Of a stretch of 64,000 nt of DNA, positions 63,169 through 64,000 are shown piece by piece. Within the stretch, counting starts at the first letter, position 1, and the number at the start of each line of letters is the position of its first letter. The notes beneath the pieces were generated by a model. That model ran no database searches and was not told where the DNA came from. It saw nothing but the letters and a program-made list of their open reading frames with translations. The stretch covers positions 74,369,176 through 74,433,175 of the forward strand of contig CM049316.1 of NCBI GenBank assembly GCA_026874595.1. The letters are read 5' to 3'. The translations under genes were made by a program, and so were the position numbers. The DNA is from Sipunculus nudus. Taxonomy: Eukaryota > Annelida > Sipuncula > Golfingiida > Sipunculidae.

Positions 63169-64000
63169 ATAGTATTTTTGGCTAAATTAAGTTCATATCT
63201 GACTGGCTTTTACATTACACGCAATAATGTTAAGTTTTTCTTATTTTTCCCATGTCTTCTATCTTACCATGCAGGCTATCAACGTGAACTGACCTACAAG
63301 CATTGGGATGGCTCTTACAGTGCTTTCGGTAACCGTGATCCTTCAGGAAGTCTCTGGTATGTATTAAAATACTTACGGTAAATTCACGTGAAGTGCTAAT
63401 CAACGCGCTCTGGTATTTATTCGGAATATTCTTTATTTAATTTTTTTTACACTTTGGCTAGAGTTTCATTTATTCCCTATTCATCTATAGCGGGGTATTA
63501 AAACCAAACAAAAATTGTCACATCATTTTCGAGATGAAATATATTCATGCATTATATATACCTAGGTTAATGCTATAAGATTTATGCGTTATTTTTTATT
63601 GGTTCCATTTTTCTTATAGTAATATTCTATCATCGAAATGTTAATACTTTGTAGATAATGTAATGAACATGAAGTAAGAATATACTTAGTGAACGAGTCA
63701 ATTGTACATTAAAAAGGATTTAACGATCAATGGTGATGGTCTCTGTTTGAAATTACTCCCTTTTTATTTTAGGTTGACGGCTTTTGTGCTTAAGTCGTTC
63801 ATGCAGGCCAAAGAGTTTACATATATTGATGACCGAGTGATTACACAAGCTCTGAACTGGATCATGAGGCAACAAAATACTAACGGGACATTCAACGAGC
63901 CCGGCAGAGTCCTCAGTTCGTACATGCAGGGCGGATCCGGAAAAGGCGTGTCCTTGGCTTCCTACGTCGTCATCGCTATGGCGGAAACCCCCGAGATGGT
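48040..64000 (+). CDS. Alpha-2-macroglobulin/CD109-type thioester protein with collagen-like segments (3' end outside window)
   Basis: Twenty-six exons with GT-AG borders join without a phase error: 48040-48443, 49410-49564, 49943-49968, 50394-50547, 51416-51486, 52360-52411, 52946-53019, 53523-53562, 53869-53956, 54383-54494, 55182-55439, 56045-56263, 56649-56756, 57475-57540, 57980-58162, 58397-58546, 58854-58976, 59623-59668, 60016-60235, 60556-60673, 61152-61265, 61416-61649, 61989-62133, 62685-62861, 63275-63356, 63773-64000. The product (about 1215 residues so far) is a secreted TEP expected to trap proteases or tag targets through a thioester. Hallmarks: YKPGNK in domain 2, [20 protein letters not shown] after the bait, PDTMTSW, and GCGEQNM (Cys about 1074). 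Unusual: Gly-X-Y repeats at the N-terminus and in the bait, and Ser at the catalytic His position. The start exon is less certain than the rest. Confidence 0.92.
48444..49409. other. TEP intron 1, nothing recognised
   Basis: AT-rich; no repeat family or extra exon seen. Confidence 0.55.
49410..49564 (+). CDS. TEP exon 2: macroglobulin domain 1
   Basis: Reads [20 protein letters not shown] then [15 protein letters not shown], the typical first strands of MG1, with one N-glycosylation site. Acceptor ATTTTTTAG; donor CAG|GTGAGT. Confidence 0.9.
49943..49968 (+). CDS. TEP exon 3: 26-bp micro-exon
   Basis: Encodes GSVGTLTIK, a strand of MG1. The very short exon is supported by phase on both sides (1 to 0) and by the acceptor TATCTTCTACAG. 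Confidence 0.8.
50394..50547 (+). CDS. TEP exon 4: end of MG1 and start of MG2
   Basis: Contains [12 protein letters not shown] and [16 protein letters not shown], the hallmark start of MG2 (fIQTDKPxYKPG). Confidence 0.92.
50640..51260. repeat. Dispersed repeat, copy 2 (TEP intron 4)
   Basis: The best-matching part, about 51059-51165, aligns with 33685-33790. C-rich runs (50689, 51247) and GGCCTGCCATGG-like pieces flank it. Element class unknown. Confidence 0.5.
51416..51486 (+). CDS. TEP exon 5: MG2
   Basis: Continues [24 protein letters not shown], matching the VRFRVxxLdxxxxP pattern. Donor GTAAGT. Confidence 0.92.
51715..51895 (-). mobile_element. Truncated tRNA-derived SINE (TEP intron 5)
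   Basis: The minus strand matches the B-box end and body of 37508-37735: GGGTTCGATAACCGG, CCGGTTTTCTCCACC, ACACCACCAACTGAACCATG and GCCTTGATTAGTTA. The A-box end is missing. Confidence 0.8.
52360..52411 (+). CDS. TEP exon 6: MG2
   Basis: Reads [18 protein letters not shown], the family's DPxGNxIxxW segment. Acceptor CTTCTTTTCAG. Confidence 0.9.
52946..53019 (+). CDS. TEP exon 7: MG2
   Basis: Reads [24 protein letters not shown]; this is the lsxxPxxGxWxI signature. Confidence 0.9.
53523..53562 (+). CDS. TEP exon 8: end of MG2
   Basis: Forty bases encoding [13 protein letters not shown], the linker strand into MG3 (kxFxVxEYVLP). Donor G|GTGGGT. Confidence 0.88.
53869..53956 (+). CDS. TEP exon 9: MG3
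   Basis: Reads [15 protein letters not shown] then [12 protein letters not shown], completing the EEYVLP-type junction. Donor AA|GTACGT, phase 2. Confidence 0.92.
54383..54494 (+). CDS. TEP exon 10: MG3
   Basis: Reads [18 protein letters not shown], the MG3 hallmark YTYGKPVxG, followed by a Pro/Tyr-rich loop. Confidence 0.93.
54505..54800 (+). repeat. Intronic degenerate repeat rich in TTACGTCA
   Basis: Units of about 24 bp resembling TGTTACGTCATGACTGTTAC repeat with drift in the intron after exon 10. TTACGTCA, a bZIP/CRE-like octamer, occurs exactly at about 54581, 54650 and 54696, with related ACGTCATGAC at 54786. Any enhancer role is inference. Confidence 0.65.
55182..55439 (+). CDS. TEP exon 11: end of MG3 and start of MG4
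   Basis: Eighty-six codons from [15 protein letters not shown] to [12 protein letters not shown], the fKPGxPYxxxV-type start of MG4. An apparent extra exon at about 55730 is not used, because exon 12 joins directly in frame and sense. Confidence 0.93.
56045..56263 (+). CDS. TEP exon 12: MG4
   Basis: Begins [16 protein letters not shown], completing the PYVAYAQV strand, and ends in [11 protein letters not shown]. One N-glycosylation site (NYT). Confidence 0.92.
56649..56756 (+). CDS. TEP exon 13: MG4/MG5
   Basis: Thirty-six codons from [16 protein letters not shown] to MKTKIH. Acceptor poly-T plus AG; donor GTAAGT. Confidence 0.88.
56935..57125 (+). mobile_element. Dispersed GC-rich repeat, copy 2 (intronic)
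   Basis: Shares GGTACGGACCCCC, GTGAGGGTTGCAGACCAATT, TGCGGCCTGGACCCCC and TGACCCCTCCTATCC-like blocks with 42087-42330. It lies in the intron after exon 13. Confidence 0.7.
57475..57540 (+). CDS. TEP exon 14: MG5
   Basis: Twenty-two codons: [22 protein letters not shown]. It matches the kPGdxVxlxv pattern of MG5. Donor GTGAGT. Confidence 0.88.
57980..58162 (+). CDS. TEP exon 15: MG5/MG6
   Basis: Reads [13 protein letters not shown], then [20 protein letters not shown] and [14 protein letters not shown], the family's mxPxxrlvvYy...gEvvaDsi segment. Confidence 0.92.
58397..58546 (+). CDS. TEP exon 16: MG6
   Basis: Contains the signature [18 protein letters not shown], preceded by [17 protein letters not shown]. 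Two N-glycosylation sites (NFS, NQT). Confidence 0.95.
58854..58976 (+). CDS. TEP exon 17: MG6
   Basis: Forty-one codons with the aromatic stretch [18 protein letters not shown] ending in TTRVFE. Acceptor TTTTTTTCCGTGACAG. Confidence 0.9.
59623..59668 (+). CDS. TEP exon 18: strand before the bait region
   Basis: Reads [15 protein letters not shown], equivalent to the NAGLxxxTD strand that precedes the bait in CD109-like proteins. Phase 1 donor GTAAGT. Confidence 0.92.
60016..60235 (+). CDS. TEP exon 19: collagen-like bait region and FPETW motif
   Basis: Residues about 777-849. After VQPWLF comes a Gly-X-Y stretch (783-825) with breaks at AER and one extra Ala. The longest perfect run is nine triplets (799-825, [20 protein letters not shown] then RGAPGVA). 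The exon then returns to the family with [13 protein letters not shown]. In macroglobulins this place is the bait, which proteases cut to trigger collapse; here it resembles collagen. Arg residues in GPR, AER, GRM and GSR could also serve trypsin-like enzymes. No alternative bait exon was found in the adjoining introns. Confidence 0.93.
60556..60673 (+). CDS. TEP exon 20: after the bait, MG6/MG7
   Basis: Reads [20 protein letters not shown] then [20 protein letters not shown], the PDtiTsWvasafa...GlGv signature. Confidence 0.95.
61152..61265 (+). CDS. TEP exon 21: MG7
   Basis: Reads [20 protein letters not shown] then [18 protein letters not shown]; this is the kpFFvxlxlPYSvvRGE signature. 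Confidence 0.95.
61416..61649 (+). CDS. TEP exon 22: MG7
   Basis: Seventy-eight codons including [20 protein letters not shown] and [12 protein letters not shown], the segment leading into the CUB domain. Confidence 0.94.
61989..62133 (+). CDS. TEP exon 23: CUB segment
   Basis: Reads [16 protein letters not shown], then [20 protein letters not shown]. The VxPEGxeqe start is a family hallmark, with one N-glycosylation site (NVT). Confidence 0.94.
62319..62357. repeat. (TA)n microsatellite, intronic
   Basis: In the intron before the thioester exon. Confidence 0.9.
62360..62600. repeat. Degenerate intronic tandem repeat, unit about 28 bp
   Basis: Units resemble ATATTACGGGCTTTTAATCA, repeated about eight times with drift directly after the TA tract. 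Confidence 0.65.
62685..62861 (+). CDS. TEP exon 24: thioester site
   Basis: Reads [20 protein letters not shown] then [20 protein letters not shown]. The Cys (62744-62746, about residue 1074) and Gln (62753-62755) of the CGEQ thioester are intact, so an internal thioester should form. Confidence 0.97.
63119..63162. repeat. (TA)n microsatellite, intronic
   Basis: In the intron between exons 24 and 25. Confidence 0.9.
63275..63356 (+). CDS. TEP exon 25: thioester domain
   Basis: Reads [20 protein letters not shown] then DPSGSLW, the GYQreLxyrxxdGSfSaFGxxDxxGSxWLTAF signature across the junction. Confidence 0.96.
63773..64000 (+). CDS. TEP exon 26: thioester domain, cut by window end
   Basis: Begins [19 protein letters not shown], continues through [19 protein letters not shown] to LSSYMQGG and [10 protein letters not shown]. 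The residue aligned with the catalytic His (C3, CD109: V-[IF]-H) is Ser at 63915-63917 (about residue 1188). The exon is open to the window edge. Confidence 0.95.

Overview
This is eukaryotic, AT-rich, intron- and repeat-rich DNA, most likely from a marine invertebrate and probably a mollusc. Genes are split into small exons with GT-AG borders. Long gene-free stretches are filled with (TA)n, (CTA)n, homopolymers, minisatellites, short inverted-repeat elements and a tRNA-derived SINE. No bacterial or organellar features were seen. The organism call rests on overall texture and gene content, not on a diagnostic marker.

The dominant gene fills the right quarter. From about 48.04 kb to the window edge, 26 exons on the + strand join in one continuous reading frame of about 1215 codons. 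They encode a secreted alpha-2-macroglobulin/CD109-type thioester protein (TEP). It has macroglobulin domains, a bait-region exon, the FPETW motif, the thioester motif GCGEQ and the start of the thioester domain; the C-terminus lies beyond the window. Two features stand out. The bait region is a collagen-like Gly-X-Y stretch, and the N-terminus carries a second Gly/Pro-rich segment with collagen-like triplets. The residue aligned to the catalytic His of C3 and CD109 appears to be Ser.

Left part (0-20 kb): an intact internal C-type lectin domain exon (- strand, 75-242), two decayed C-type lectin exons (13.3-13.5 kb and 17.9-18.05 kb), and an intact seven-helix receptor exon (- strand, 7711-8761). 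A diverged tandem duplication carries a broken copy of the receptor at 2.0-2.5 kb. The broken copy's flank was later hit by a 730-bp inverted-repeat element.

Middle (20-48 kb): a second tandem duplication (21.7-24.0 and 25.4-27.5 kb, mostly non-coding); scattered CTCF-like motifs; several candidate coding exons with good splice sites but no recognised family (about 31.0, 32.0, 36.4 and 41.6 kb); non-autonomous transposons (34.3-35.5 and 45.9-47.4 kb); and a 48-bp x about 33 minisatellite (44.05-45.66 kb). The minus strand of that array may encode a 16-residue-repeat protein, because a start Met, the repeats, a GTAAGC donor and a downstream C-terminal exon all share one phase. Indels interrupt the frame.

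Exon calls outside the thioester gene are made by eye from reading frames, splice signals and family patterns, and should be read at the stated confidence.
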